From Algoriphagus aquimarinus (lineage in GTDB: Bacteria > Bacteroidota > Bacteroidia > Cytophagales > Cyclobacteriaceae): a DNA stretch of 64,000 nucleotides. The stretch is from NCBI RefSeq assembly GCF_007997215.1, contig NZ_VORW01000003.1, positions 62,001 through 126,000 on the forward strand, given 5' to 3'. The translations under genes were made by a program, and so were the position numbers. Under the pieces are notes generated by a model that had not been told where the DNA came from, made no database searches, and was given only the letters and a program-made list of their open reading frames with translations. Within the stretch, counting starts at the first letter, position 1. Every line of letters begins with the position of its first letter. Of this stretch, positions 27,526-36,521 are shown piece by piece.

Positions 27526-29094
27526 CTACCTCTCAGTCACCGCTGTCACAATAGATCTGGCTGGAATAACGATGCTATTTACTGATACATCTATTACTTC
27601 TGCTTCCAAATCCTTATCCTTTGAGGTGATGTAAAAACTCTTGATTGATTTGGAACTACCGTCCTCGGACAAACTCACTTCTACATCCTTAATTCCAGAA
27701 TTCACGAATACCAATACCGTTTCATGCTCGTCGGCGGATGAGTAAGCAGAAACCAACAAATCTGGAGACTGTTGCTTTTGACTATTTATTTCTACTGCAA
27801 GACGCTGAAAGCCTGGGCGGATAAATCTGCTATAATTACCCAACGCCCAGAGCATTTTGCTTTCATAAAATTCTCCGTCTTCCTTGTTCTTATCGATATA
27901 GATTAGGCCATCCTTATAATTATAAGGTGAAATCGCAATCCACCAATGCCAAGCACTCGCATTCGAAACCGTGAGATCATTATGAATTACCTTAGCTATA
28001 TAAAGTGCCGGATCAATCCCCAAATCTCTCCCGTTTCCATTTATTTCTCCTCCGTTGTCTCCCAATATGCAGTATTCACTCATCCAGTAACTCAGTCCTT
28101 CCACTGTTTGAATCGTTGAATTAAGACTCATTCGCAGCTGTACAGCTGATTCGTATGGAGATGTGGTGAAATAACTATGAGCTGAAATCGTGCGACTCAG
28201 ATGCTTGAGATCACCGATGTAATTCGAGGACGCTGGATTAAAGAAATCCGTAATCTGCTCCCCTCGCCCATCCTTATCCGCTTGCTCATATAGATAATTG
28301 ATTTTACCAGCTTCGGCGATATCGATCTTCGTCGTTAGATTATTTTCCTCCAACGCTTGGTCTACTGCTTTTGCAATTCCTGCTATTTCATCGTTCCAGA
28401 AGGGTGTTCCTTCCTGCCCTCCATCAGACCAATCCCATTGGGGCTCATTCACCGGACTCACATAGTCCACCTTCAGTCCTTTTTCACTCAGCCCTTTAAT
28501 AACCTGAGCTAGGTACTCGCCAAAAGCAGGATACTTATCCTCCTCCAAATTTGATTGTCCATCCTTTGCGTAAGCTTTTCCAGTCTTGGTCATAGATATG
28601 GGAGGACTATTTGGGAAAATCAACAATTTACCCACTCCATGCGCTCTAGCGGCTTTGGCAAACCAAACTTGGCCAGCTTGCTTAGTCCAGTCATAGGTTC
28701 CATCCGCATTCAGAAATGACTCCGCTCTCCTCCACTCGTCCCTGATTCCACTTTGCTCGCCTTGCTCAGCACTGCCTGCACCAGCATTAAACCTCCACAT
28801 TGACAGTCCTATTCCCTTGGGATTTCCATGAGCATCGGCCTCACTGCTAAAAAGCAATTCTGCGATTGCATTCTTTTTTTTCTCTGGCCAAAGTCCCACA
28901 AACTGAGCCGACCAAGCATCTGAAGCACCAAAATGCTCTATCACCTGATGAGTTTCATTGGTGATTACATTAATCTTTAAAGTCTCTTCAGGAGTTGCAT
29001 TCGTCTGTTTTTCCTGTGCCCAACTCTGATTGAGCAATAAGACAAAGCAGGTCGCAAAATAAAACGCCTTGGAAAGAAGTGTTTTCTCCATCAT
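27526..29094 (-). CDS. glycoside hydrolase family 30-type enzyme, secreted
   Basis: A secreted (beta/alpha)8 glycosidase of about 522 residues with a C-terminal beta-sandwich. Counting from the alternative ATG at 29109, the signal peptide ends near residue 31 (QSWAQ), the acid/base is Glu222 in SPVNEPQWDW and the nucleophile is Glu345 in YWMSEYCILG, both in the GH30 arrangement. IEHFGASDAWSAQF near 57-70 is the typical first strand. The family includes glucosylceramidases, xylanases and endo-beta-1,6-galactanases; the GLSMWRFNAGAG segment and NEPQW favour the galactanase-like branch, but that is a guess. I prefer the start MMEKTLL at 29094, which gives a compact signal peptide. Confidence 0.85.
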   Translation of the reverse strand: MMEKTLLSKAFYFATCFVLLLNQSWAQEKQTNATPEETLKINVITNETHQVIEHFGASDAWSAQFVGLWPEKKKNAIAELLFSSEADAHGNPKGIGLSMWRFNAGAGSAEQGEQSGIRDEWRRAESFLNADGTYDWTKQAGQVWFAKAARAHGVGKLLIFPNSPPISMTKTGKAYAKDGQSNLEEDKYPAFGEYLAQVIKGLSEKGLKVDYVSPVNEPQWDWSDGGQEGTPFWNDEIAGIAKAVDQALEENNLTTKIDIAEAGKINYLYEQADKDGRGEQITDFFNPASSNYIGDLKHLSRTISAHSYFTTSPYESAVQLRMSLNSTIQTVEGLSYWMSEYCILGDNGGEINGNGRDLGIDPALYIAKVIHNDLTVSNASAWHWWIAISPYNYKDGLIYIDKNKEDGEFYESKMLWALGNYSRFIRPGFQRLAVEINSQKQQSPDLLVSAYSSADEHETVLVFVNSGIKDVEVSLSEDGSSKSIKSFYITSKDKDLEAEVIDVSVNSIVIPARSIVTAVTER

Positions 29095-29220
29095 ATTTCT
29101 AATTATCATATCCTATCCATTCAAAAAAAGGGCAAACTTAAAAGCATCCCTTCAAACTATTAATAACTTGGGTTAAATATCCAAGATTGACTTACAGAAT
29201 GACTCTTTACTACGAAAAAT

Positions 29221-29246
29221 AAAAAGCCTCCGAACGCTCGGAGGCT
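29221..29246 (-). terminator. minus-strand terminator in front of plsC
   Basis: AGCCTCCGA/TCGGAGGCT forms a 9-bp stem with a 4-nt loop. Its T run is on the minus strand only (TTTTT after the stem), so it would stop transcripts coming from the right, that is from beyond the plus-strand plsC gene. Confidence 0.65.
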
Positions 29247-29301
29247 CTTGCAAGCAAAGAGTGAAGATTATATTTATACCCAAAATTACCAATTCTCTCG
29301 A

Positions 29302-30030
29302 ATGATAAAAGTCATCCAAGTAATATTTACCACTTACTCTATTATTGTCTTCTTCACACTGCTCCTGATCCTTGGTGTTTTTATCGTAATTCCCGTAAGT
29401 ATCAGTCCTGCTGGAGGAAAAATCTCTTTTCTCTTGATTCGGATTTGGGCAAGAACCTGGTCTTTTCTATCCGGAATCCGATACGAATTTCATGGACGAG
29501 AGCTCATCGATCGAACACAGCCCTATATCTTTATATTTAACCACCGCTCATTTTTAGATGCAGCCATAATTCCCCTAGCCATTCCTCAGCAAGTACGGGC
29601 TTTGGGAAAAAAGGAATTATCAAAAATTCCATTTTTCGGATGGGTAGTGGGAAAAGTCGCTATCTGGGTAGATAGAACAGATACCGAATCTAGAAGAAAA
29701 AGTATAGCTCAATTGGTGTCCTTTCTGAATAAGGGAATCTCTGCAGTAGTAGCACCTGAAGGAACAAGAAATGATAGCGAAGCGCCCCTATTACCTTTCA
29801 AATCCGGCGCATTTCGTCTTGCTGTAGAAACAGGAATTCCTATACTTCCTATCGCCGTGATCGGAGCCGACAGTATCATGAAGAAGGGATCACTATTGAT
29901 CAGTCCTGGCAAAGTCAAAATCACTTTCTCCAAACCAATTACTTCTCCAGCTCCATCCGAAACCGCCGTTAGCGAGCTTTCTGAAAAATGTAGATCACGG
30001 CTTGAAGCCATGATTCTTACACATGAATAA
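29302..30030 (+). CDS. plsC: 1-acyl-sn-glycerol-3-phosphate acyltransferase
   Basis: A membrane-bound acyltransferase of 242 residues that acylates lysophosphatidate in phospholipid synthesis. An N-terminal hydrophobic region (about 5-32) precedes the catalytic box NHRSFLD (His81, Asp86) and the substrate box APEGTRND (Glu153-Arg156). A third block LPIAVIGADSIMKKG near 187-201 also fits the family. I chose the ATG at 29302; a TTG at 29248 lies in frame but overlaps the terminator-like hairpin. Its 3' end overlaps the converging membrane-protein gene by 14 bases. Confidence 0.9.
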   Translation: MIKVIQVIFTTYSIIVFFTLLLILGVFIVIPVSISPAGGKISFLLIRIWARTWSFLSGIRYEFHGRELIDRTQPYIFIFNHRSFLDAAIIPLAIPQQVRALGKKELSKIPFFGWVVGKVAIWVDRTDTESRRKSIAQLVSFLNKGISAVVAPEGTRNDSEAPLLPFKSGAFRLAVETGIPILPIAVIGADSIMKKGSLLISPGKVKITFSKPITSPAPSETAVSELSEKCRSRLEAMILTHE

Positions 30031-30673
30031 TGTTATCCTTTGGCTCTTCGTCAATGGCATCTATTGTTAGCTCTTCAAAAAGAATATAAACAGCCAAATA
30101 GGTCATTGGAATCGTGATAAATAACCCAACAATCAAACAAAGAAATCCGATAATATTGAGTGCGATAAGTGCCAAGGCAAATAAGAAGAACTTCAACCAA
30201 TTGGTATGAACCAGCCTACGGCTAAGTTCCATAGAAGTCCAGAAATCAAATCCTCCAAAAATCACAAACAGTAAGCTAAACATATAGCCTACGAGTAGGT
30301 ATATCCCTGGAATAATCAGGAGGATAATCCCGCCAACGATGAAAATGGAACTGATCAAATTCGTAGAAATAAGATTCCACCAATACTTAAATCCATCAAA
30401 GAAATTCTGAAAATCAAGGTATTCATTTTGACTTTGACGGTTAGCGACCAAATAAAAACCACAAACTAATGGTGGTGCTAAAAAGATGGAATATAGAAAA
30501 GTAAAATCAGCAAGATAAACGGTAAAGGCAGCCTGAATCGCCCCAATCAATACCATATAACCTACATGAAACAAAGCCCGGGATTTGAACATTTCCCAGG
30601 CTTTTGTAAGTATTTCCTTAATATTAAAATCTACTCCCGAATCAATGATCCGTTGAATTTTATCTTGATTCAT
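30017..30673 (-). CDS. polytopic membrane protein of unknown function
   Basis: A 218-residue protein with about five hydrophobic helices and a soluble N-terminal 30 residues (VDFNIKEILTKAWEMFKSRA). The block LIIPGIYLLVGYMFSLLFVIF followed by a short polar linker and a further helix pair resembles the glycerophosphodiester-phosphodiesterase membrane domain/DUF975-like folds common in bacteria, but there are no catalytic residues. I do not recognise a function. It converges on plsC with a 14-base overlap and has no terminator of its own in the gap, so its transcript may run on to the hairpin at 29221-29246, antisense to plsC. Confidence 0.8.
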   Translation of the reverse strand: MNQDKIQRIIDSGVDFNIKEILTKAWEMFKSRALFHVGYMVLIGAIQAAFTVYLADFTFLYSIFLAPPLVCGFYLVANRQSQNEYLDFQNFFDGFKYWWNLISTNLISSIFIVGGIILLIIPGIYLLVGYMFSLLFVIFGGFDFWTSMELSRRLVHTNWLKFFLFALALIALNIIGFLCLIVGLFITIPMTYLAVYILFEELTIDAIDEEPKDNIIHV

Positions 30674-30730
30674 TTTTAATTATATAATTATCCGCAAGGA
30701 TGCCAATCACCTTCTCTTCTTTGATTTAGC

Positions 30731-30812
30731 GGACGGAAGACCGAAGACAGGTGACCGAAGAAGCCTCAGAGCTATAGGAGAGGCTTCTCCGGTCTTCGGT
30801 CTCCCGTCTTCC
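30731..30812. repeat. imperfect long inverted repeat (GACCGAAGA-rich)
   Basis: Two arms of about 35 bases (30731-30767 and 30779-30812) are roughly complementary around a short centre (AGAGCTATAG). Both are built of repeats of the type GACCGAAGA and end in GAAGCCTC/GAGGCTTC. There is no T run, so this looks like a REP-type element rather than a plain terminator. Confidence 0.6.
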
Positions 30813-30865
30813 TGCCTACTAAACCAAGAAAATTATGGTTATTGGCAGCAGAGAGATGAATAATA

Positions 30866-32233
30866 TTACTTAGTAAAAGCTTCTAAAATATCATGCTTGG
30901 TGATGATGTGAATTTTATTCTGCACATCGCGTACAAGTACTGCTTTTTCTTTTTCAACCATAGAAGAAAGTACGTCCAGCGTACTATCCAGCGCAACAAA
31001 ATGCATGGAATCTTCCATTACATCAGCTACTAAAGCATCTTTCAAGGCTGGGTTGTCGATGATTCTGGCAAGTAATTTATTGTCAGTCAAGCATCCTACC
31101 ACTTCGCCATTTTCCATCACTGGAATCTGGGAAACGCTAGTCTTGTTCATCAATCCAATTGCATCCTTTACTGAGTCAGTTTTCAGCGTAGAAACCAAAG
31201 TATATGCTCCATTTCGTTGTGCAATGATATCACGTGCAGTGGAGAAAGTCTTATCCTCCAAGAAACCGTGGTTTCTCATCCACTCATCATTGTAGACTTT
31301 ACCTAAATAGCGAGTCCCGTGATCTGGAAGAATAATCACCATCTGGTCACCTTCTTTCAAATTATCTTTCGCCCATTCCAAAGCTCCGTGCACAGCCGAT
31401 CCACATGACCAACCTACAAATAAACCTTCTTCCTTGGCCAATCTGCGAGTCATTACCGCAGAATCTTTATCAGTTACTTTGACGAAATGATCGATCATAT
31501 CGAAGTTCACATTCTTTGGAAGAATGTCTTCGCCTATTCCTTCAGTCAGGTATGGGTAAACTTCTTTCTCGTCAAAAATACCAGTTTCCTTATATTTCTT
31601 AAAAACTGAACCATAGGTATCTATACCTACTGTCACCACATTTGGATTCTGCTCTTTCAGATACATTGCCGTACCGCACATAGACCCGCCTGTTCCTACT
31701 CCGGCTGCGTAATGCGTGATTTTGCCTTCTGTATCATTCCAAATCTCAGGGCCAGTCGTCTCATAGTGAGCAGCAGTATTGGATAGGTTATCGTATTGAT
31801 TTGGATAAAAGGAATTAGGAATATCCTGATTCAATTTCTTCGCAATAGAATAATAGGACCTAGGATCGTCAGGTGAAACGTTTGTAGGACAAACGATCAC
31901 CTCTGCCCCTACTGCCTTTAGAATATCGATTTTCTCCTTAGACTGCTTATCGGCCATAGTAAAAATACACTTGTAGCCTTTCGCAATAGCCGCAAGCGCC
32001 AGGCCCATTCCAGTATTTCCAGATGTCCCTTCGATGAGCGTTCCTCCTGGTTTCAGCAAACCCGCTTTCTCGGCATCCTCTACCATTTTGATCGCCATAC
32101 GATCTTTCATGGAGTTACCAGGATTGAAATATTCCACTTTCACCAGCACATCACCTTTGATATGTTGCGCAAGCTTATTTAGTCTGATCATCGGGGTATT
32201 TCCGATGGTTTCGATTATTGAGTTATAGATCAT
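30866..32233 (-). CDS. cystathionine beta-synthase-type PLP enzyme with CBS domain pair
   Basis: A 455-residue enzyme of the cysteine synthase/cystathionine beta-synthase family. The PLP lysine is Lys43 in NPGNSMKDRMA, the substrate loop is EGTSGNTG near 68-75, and the phosphate loop GVGTGGSMCGT is near 178-188. Residues about 335-455 form two CBS domains (TDSVKDAIGLMNKTSVSQIPVM; ALDSTLDVLSSMVEKEKAVLV), which bind adenosyl nucleotides in regulated CBS. This layout fits cystathionine beta-synthase (serine plus homocysteine) better than plain cysteine synthase. It lacks the N-terminal heme domain of mammalian CBS. The gene stands alone. Confidence 0.88.
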   Translation of the reverse strand: MIYNSIIETIGNTPMIRLNKLAQHIKGDVLVKVEYFNPGNSMKDRMAIKMVEDAEKAGLLKPGGTLIEGTSGNTGMGLALAAIAKGYKCIFTMADKQSKEKIDILKAVGAEVIVCPTNVSPDDPRSYYSIAKKLNQDIPNSFYPNQYDNLSNTAAHYETTGPEIWNDTEGKITHYAAGVGTGGSMCGTAMYLKEQNPNVVTVGIDTYGSVFKKYKETGIFDEKEVYPYLTEGIGEDILPKNVNFDMIDHFVKVTDKDSAVMTRRLAKEEGLFVGWSCGSAVHGALEWAKDNLKEGDQMVIILPDHGTRYLGKVYNDEWMRNHGFLEDKTFSTARDIIAQRNGAYTLVSTLKTDSVKDAIGLMNKTSVSQIPVMENGEVVGCLTDNKLLARIIDNPALKDALVADVMEDSMHFVALDSTLDVLSSMVEKEKAVLVRDVQNKIHIITKHDILEAFTK

Positions 32234-32597
32234 AGTCGGTTACATTTGGAATTCAAAATTACAGGAATTTTCTTGGTGAAGCGATTACGAAGAAGTTAAA
32301 ACAGAATAAAATTCGGTTGATCGATTTCAAAACCGAAAACTAATAAATACTTATACGAGCGACTACAAGTAACCAAAGTCAACTTGTTTCACCTCGACTA
32401 TGCTCGGTGTCCGTTAAATTGAAATCTAAAGGAGGGGAGGGAGATTGCGGGTCTGCCGCAATCTCCCTCCTCTCCTACTACACGTAAATCCGGTGGCCGA
32501 GCGCAGCCGAGGCCTTTTACAAAATAATCAAAAGCCGATAATCGTAATTCCTGATTTTATGTAATCTTGGGACTGACCACTCTGTACTGAGATCCTT
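32234..32597. other. 364-base intergenic gap with palindromic elements
   Basis: No reading frame is credible here. It holds the 16-base element CCTCGACTATGCTCGG at 32392-32407, a strong hairpin at 32431-32475, and a related GC-rich stretch GGCCGAGCGCAGCCGAGGCC at about 32493-32512. Confidence 0.6.
32431..32475. repeat. strong 20-bp hairpin without T run
   Basis: The arms 32431-32450 and 32456-32475 pair over 20 bases with a single G-T pair around the loop GTCTG. The stem is purine-rich on one side (GGAGGGGAGGGAGATTGCGG). There is no adjacent T run, so it is more like a REP element or processing site than an intrinsic terminator. Confidence 0.8.
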
Positions 32598-34238
32598 TTA
32601 AATCTCCTTGAATTCCAAACGCTTCAACACATCCAAGGTCACATGCATCAAGATGGCTGCCACGAAAAACATCCCAAAGGTTCCTCCAAACAGCGCCCAG
32701 ACGAATTGCTTGGAAACTATAAATGCGACAATACTGAAAGCAAATGCCGGAACAAATCCAAAAAGCACTATTCCGCCAATCATAAAGGGCTTGATCAATT
32801 TTCGATCCCAGCCTTCATCTAAGGCTATTTGAGGAATAATATTGATCCCAAAACCTATCAAATAAACTTCTATAGTTGCGAATAAAAAGAGAGGCACTAT
32901 AAACCAGTTTAACCCAGCTATCAGTACAGAAGGAACGATCAATGCGACGCAAAACAAGGAAATCTGAAGAATGTCCAGCTTAATCATGTTCCAGAACTTA
33001 GCAGCCCATGTAGCGGGCACAAGGATGAAAAATGGCTTTTTCAGGTCTCCTACATTTGCTCTACCTATTCCGGCAAAGAAATATAGAAACAACATAATCA
33101 GCAGATAGCCATACAAGAAGTAGTGCGAAAACCATTCGAATAAGGAAAGTACAGCGAGCACAATTCCTATTCCTACCATGATCAGAGAATACAACCCAAA
33201 CAGCGGATGAAAATCCTGCCGAGAACTGTGTACGTAATTTCTCCAATAAAAAGCCTTTGCCCCTGTTCCAAAGTCTGGAAGCGCAAGTTTCTTTTTAGTA
33301 TTCAAGCTGTACGAACTTTCGCCAACTTGCTTTTTGCCTTTTACTTTCTCAAGCTTTTCTTCATTTGACTTCGTCGCCTCCAGCACATCTTCATAATAAT
33401 ATCCAGCAAAGCGAATGACCAATTTCAGAATCACAAAATAAGAGACCCCATAAAGCAAAATAAAACCGATCGAAATTATCGCGTTCCCATGAACAAGAAA
33501 GCTCGCAATTCCACGGCTCCAACCTACAAGTGGGAAGAAATCAAACCAAGGGGAAGTGATCCATGCAAACATTCCTTGCCAGAATTTCTCCGCCATCAGC
33601 CCTGGAATAACGATAATGCCTACGAGCAAAACTGCCAAAACGATCACTCCAGTGCGGATGTATTCCATCACATCATACTTGGTGTTCAGCGTGTAAACAA
33701 GGAATTTGATGGGAGAAACAATAAAAAAGAACAAGGCAAAAGCCAGTATTAGGAATATGAAATTCGCAACAGTCATCTCAAAAGTGTCTATTGCTTGACT
33801 AGCCCCGTAAATTACAAAGATGATAGCACCTCCCAAGGACGGCAAAATCGATCTGGCCATATAGTAAATCAGGATATTCTCCGGCTTGACTGGCGCTGTA
33901 AAAAGCAGGTTGACATCTGCCATTTTGAAAAAGCTGACATTCTTTTTCGTGGCGCTAAAAAGCTGGTAAATGAGAAGTCCCAAAGCCAGAATAGTCACTC
34001 CGCCGATTATATTTTGCATCGCAAAATTCACTTCAGGAAGACCATTAAGGTCCAACTCAGGCATTTCTTGCGCAGGAGCATCATCGCCTCTGCCCTTGAG
34101 ACGCAGGTAATACATAAAAAATATATAGGCCAAAATCCCAGCATAAGGCAAAAGCCGAAGTGGATTTCTGAGAATTAACTTGATATTATTAATCAGGATG
34201 AAAATATCCTTCCTGAATAGCAGTCGGATTTCATTCAT
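32598..34238 (-). CDS. ABC exporter permease
   Basis: A 546-residue membrane protein with about twelve hydrophobic segments in two halves, separated by a charged cytoplasmic linker (near 285-315, EATKSNEEKLEKVKGKKQ). It has no ATPase motif. It overlaps the start of the neighbouring ATP-binding protein gene's end by 8 bases, so the two are translated together as permease and motor. The N-terminus (RLLFRKDIFILINNIKLILRNP) has the look of an ABC-2 type or putative ABC exporter permease. The substrate is unknown. Confidence 0.85.
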   Translation of the reverse strand: MNEIRLLFRKDIFILINNIKLILRNPLRLLPYAGILAYIFFMYYLRLKGRGDDAPAQEMPELDLNGLPEVNFAMQNIIGGVTILALGLLIYQLFSATKKNVSFFKMADVNLLFTAPVKPENILIYYMARSILPSLGGAIIFVIYGASQAIDTFEMTVANFIFLILAFALFFFIVSPIKFLVYTLNTKYDVMEYIRTGVIVLAVLLVGIIVIPGLMAEKFWQGMFAWITSPWFDFFPLVGWSRGIASFLVHGNAIISIGFILLYGVSYFVILKLVIRFAGYYYEDVLEATKSNEEKLEKVKGKKQVGESSYSLNTKKKLALPDFGTGAKAFYWRNYVHSSRQDFHPLFGLYSLIMVGIGIVLAVLSLFEWFSHYFLYGYLLIMLFLYFFAGIGRANVGDLKKPFFILVPATWAAKFWNMIKLDILQISLFCVALIVPSVLIAGLNWFIVPLFLFATIEVYLIGFGINIIPQIALDEGWDRKLIKPFMIGGIVLFGFVPAFAFSIVAFIVSKQFVWALFGGTFGMFFVAAILMHVTLDVLKRLEFKEI

Positions 34239-34947
34239 CTTTGGTCATTTCTAAAAATAAGTCTTCTAGCGAAGTACCTTCTTCCTGCACAAATTGCCGC
34301 TTCAGATTAGCTACGGTGTCATTGCCTACAATATTCCCATCTTTCAAAATCATGATACGGTCTGCAATAGACTCTACACTATCAATCAGGTGAGTACTGA
34401 CCAGTATTGTCTTTCCTGCTTCCTTCAATTGCTTAAAAATCTTCTTGGTGTTCTTGATTGCCTTTGGATCTAAGCCTATCATTGGCTCGTCAAAAAATAA
34501 CACTTGAGGATCAGGAAGAAGCGCAAAGCAAATCGACACTTTTTGGCGCATGCCTTTAGATAAATCACGGCCAAGTTTATCCCTTTTATCAGCTAACTCA
34601 AATAACTCCAAATACTCATCGGCTTTCTCCCTCCACTCCTTTACTCCATAAGCCTGAGCTACAAACTGCATATGCTCCTGCACAGTGAGCAAATCATAGA
34701 CATAAGGTGTCTCGGGAATATAACTGAAAAGCCTCTTGGCCTCCACACTCAAATGATCGTATCCGCCCAAGGTAATCTCTCCGGAGGTTTTGCGAAGTAA
34801 ACCTACAATACACTTCATCGTCGTACTTTTTCCAGCCCCATTTGGCCCAAGCAGCCCAACTACCTCTCCTCCCTGAAGTTCGAAAGATATATCGTTGACA
34901 GCATTCTGCTTGCCGTAGGTTTTTACCAGATTGGTTACGCTTAACAT
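34231..34947 (-). CDS. ABC exporter ATP-binding protein
   Basis: A 238-residue ABC ATPase. Walker A GPNGAGKST is at residues 34-42, the Q-loop region near 75-85, the signature LSKGMRQK near 134-141, Walker B VLFFDEP near 153-159 and the switch His in LVSTHLID near 185-192. These are all intact. It is closest to the export-type ATPases (CcmA/NatA-like). Its product pairs with the permease encoded just downstream with an 8-base overlap. Confidence 0.93.
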   Translation of the reverse strand: MLSVTNLVKTYGKQNAVNDISFELQGGEVVGLLGPNGAGKSTTMKCIVGLLRKTSGEITLGGYDHLSVEAKRLFSYIPETPYVYDLLTVQEHMQFVAQAYGVKEWREKADEYLELFELADKRDKLGRDLSKGMRQKVSICFALLPDPQVLFFDEPMIGLDPKAIKNTKKIFKQLKEAGKTILVSTHLIDSVESIADRIMILKDGNIVGNDTVANLKRQFVQEEGTSLEDLFLEMTKDE

Positions 34948-34956
34948 AAAAGTGAA

Positions 34957-34991
34957 TTTGAGATTTAATGCAAAAAATTTGAAATCTCAAA
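34957..34991. repeat. 10-bp inverted repeat between ABC and pyrB genes
   Basis: TTTGAGATTT (34957-34966) and AAATCTCAAA (34982-34991) are perfect complements with a 15-base loop. It lies in the 62-base gap after pyrB. It is AT-rich and lacks a clean T run, so it is at best a weak terminator. Confidence 0.5.
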
Positions 34992-35009
34992 TCTGAAATT
35001 TCAAATTAA

Positions 35010-35936
35010 TTACCCTTTTGATCCTGCAAGTAAATAGAGTACAGCCATTCTTACAGCCACTCCGTTTTGTACTTGCTCTAGAATAATAGAATGTTCTGAA
35101 TCCGCCACATCTGAGCTCAATTCAACGCCGCGGTTGATCGGTCCTGGATGCATGATTACGATTTCTTTATCCAACTGACTCAATAGTTTTTTATTGATGC
35201 CGTAATAAAGTGAATATTCGCGCAAACTTGGGAAATATTTGATCTGCTGTCTTTCCAGCTGAATTCTCAGGACATTAGCCACATCACACCATTGAAGCGC
35301 CTTTTTCACATCCAATTCTACTTTCACACCAAGACTGGCAATGTATTTAGGCAGCAGTGTAATCGGTCCACAGACCATCACTTCTGCTCCTAGCTTTTGC
35401 AGACAAAAAATATTAGAAAGTGCTACTCTTGAATGAAGAATATCACCGATGATGGCGACCTTTTTCCCAGCTACATCTCCTAGTTTTTCCTTGATAGAGA
35501 AAGCATCAAGTAGTGCTTGAGTCGGATGCTCATGCGTACCATCTCCAGCATTGATAATGTTTGCATTTACGTTTCGGGAAAGAAAATGAGGTGCTCCAGG
35601 ACTAGAATGTCTCATCACCACCATATCCACTTTCATGGAAAGTATATTATTCACAGTATCTACCAGCGTTTCTCCTTTTTTCACCGAGCTATTTGATGAG
35701 GAGAAATTCACTACATCTGCAGAAAGTCTCTTTTCCGCAAGTTCAAAAGAAAGTCTGGTTCGGGTGGAATTTTCAAAAAACACATTGGCAATCGTGATAT
35801 CACGGAGAGATGGCACCTTTTTGATCGGGCGATTAATCACTTCTTTGAAATTAGCCGCCGTGTCTAGAATAAGCTGGATATCTTCCTCCGTGAGGTTTTT
35901 GATTCCAAGTAAGTGTTTCGTACTGAGTTGCGACAT
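35010..35936 (-). CDS. pyrB: aspartate carbamoyltransferase catalytic chain
   Basis: A 308-residue enzyme that condenses aspartate and carbamoyl phosphate in the second step of pyrimidine synthesis. The carbamoyl-phosphate loop is ENSTRTR (residues 55-61), followed by SVKKGE (the Lys84 loop region), and [10 protein letters not shown] near 133-142. The aspartate-binding region [10 protein letters not shown] near 255-264 is also present. No pyrI regulatory gene is nearby. It starts 2 bases after the pyrR stop, so the two are an operon. Confidence 0.95.
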   Translation of the reverse strand: MSQLSTKHLLGIKNLTEEDIQLILDTAANFKEVINRPIKKVPSLRDITIANVFFENSTRTRLSFELAEKRLSADVVNFSSSNSSVKKGETLVDTVNNILSMKVDMVVMRHSSPGAPHFLSRNVNANIINAGDGTHEHPTQALLDAFSIKEKLGDVAGKKVAIIGDILHSRVALSNIFCLQKLGAEVMVCGPITLLPKYIASLGVKVELDVKKALQWCDVANVLRIQLERQQIKYFPSLREYSLYYGINKKLLSQLDKEIVIMHPGPINRGVELSSDVADSEHSIILEQVQNGVAVRMAVLYLLAGSKG

Positions 35937-35938
35937 GG

Positions 35939-36487
35939 TTAAGCTTTATCTTTCTCTGTGATCCAAATTGCGTCTTTTTCACTCCCCTTCTCTGCCCATT
36001 CCACGAGCACATATTGGCTCTCCAAGGTATGGACGCGAATACCATAATAATCTGGCATGATGGGATAATCCCGGGTGAGCTTGCGGTCTACCAGGACCAT
36101 AAGCTCAACTTTCTGCGGTCTGCCAAAAGCAATCATCGCATCCATTGCTGCTCGAACTGATCTGCCTTTATACAGCACATCATCGACAAGGATCACTTTT
36201 TTGCCTTCTACGAGAAAGTTGATTTTGGTTTCATTTGCTTTGAGGGGGAAATCTCTCCTGCGAAAATCATCTCGGTGAAATGTAGCATCGAGATATCCTG
36301 AAGGAACTTTCACTCCAGAAATTTCTTCTAGAAGCTTTACGATTTTATCCAACAAGATCGGACCCCTAGGCTGCAAACCCAGAAGTACGGTATTGTCAAA
36401 ATCATCGTGATTTTCGATCAGTTGATGACAGAAGCGTCTGAGTATGATCTCAATCTGTCCTTCGTCTAAGACAAGCCTTTTTTGCAT
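35939..36487 (-). CDS. pyrR: PyrR-type regulator/uracil phosphoribosyltransferase
   Basis: A 182-residue type I phosphoribosyltransferase of the PyrR family. The PRPP-binding loop [15 protein letters not shown] is at about residues 98-112, with the GLQPRG loop at 37-42. The start [10 protein letters not shown] at 36487 matches family N-termini; the longer open frame upstream does not. In Gram-positives PyrR attenuates pyr mRNA by binding a leader loop; in Bacteroidota that role is less clear. I found no clear attenuator before this gene, so its regulatory job here is uncertain. Confidence 0.93.
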   Translation of the reverse strand: MQKRLVLDEGQIEIILRRFCHQLIENHDDFDNTVLLGLQPRGPILLDKIVKLLEEISGVKVPSGYLDATFHRDDFRRRDFPLKANETKINFLVEGKKVILVDDVLYKGRSVRAAMDAMIAFGRPQKVELMVLVDRKLTRDYPIMPDYYGIRVHTLESQYVLVEWAEKGSEKDAIWITEKDKA

Positions 36488-36521
36488 GGGGTAGATTTGC
36501 GGGTAAATATAAAAATAAAAT

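Noticed and set aside
34957..34991. Attenuator for pyrB
   Set aside because: The inverted repeat lies after pyrB, not before it, and no antiterminator partner was seen upstream of pyrR.
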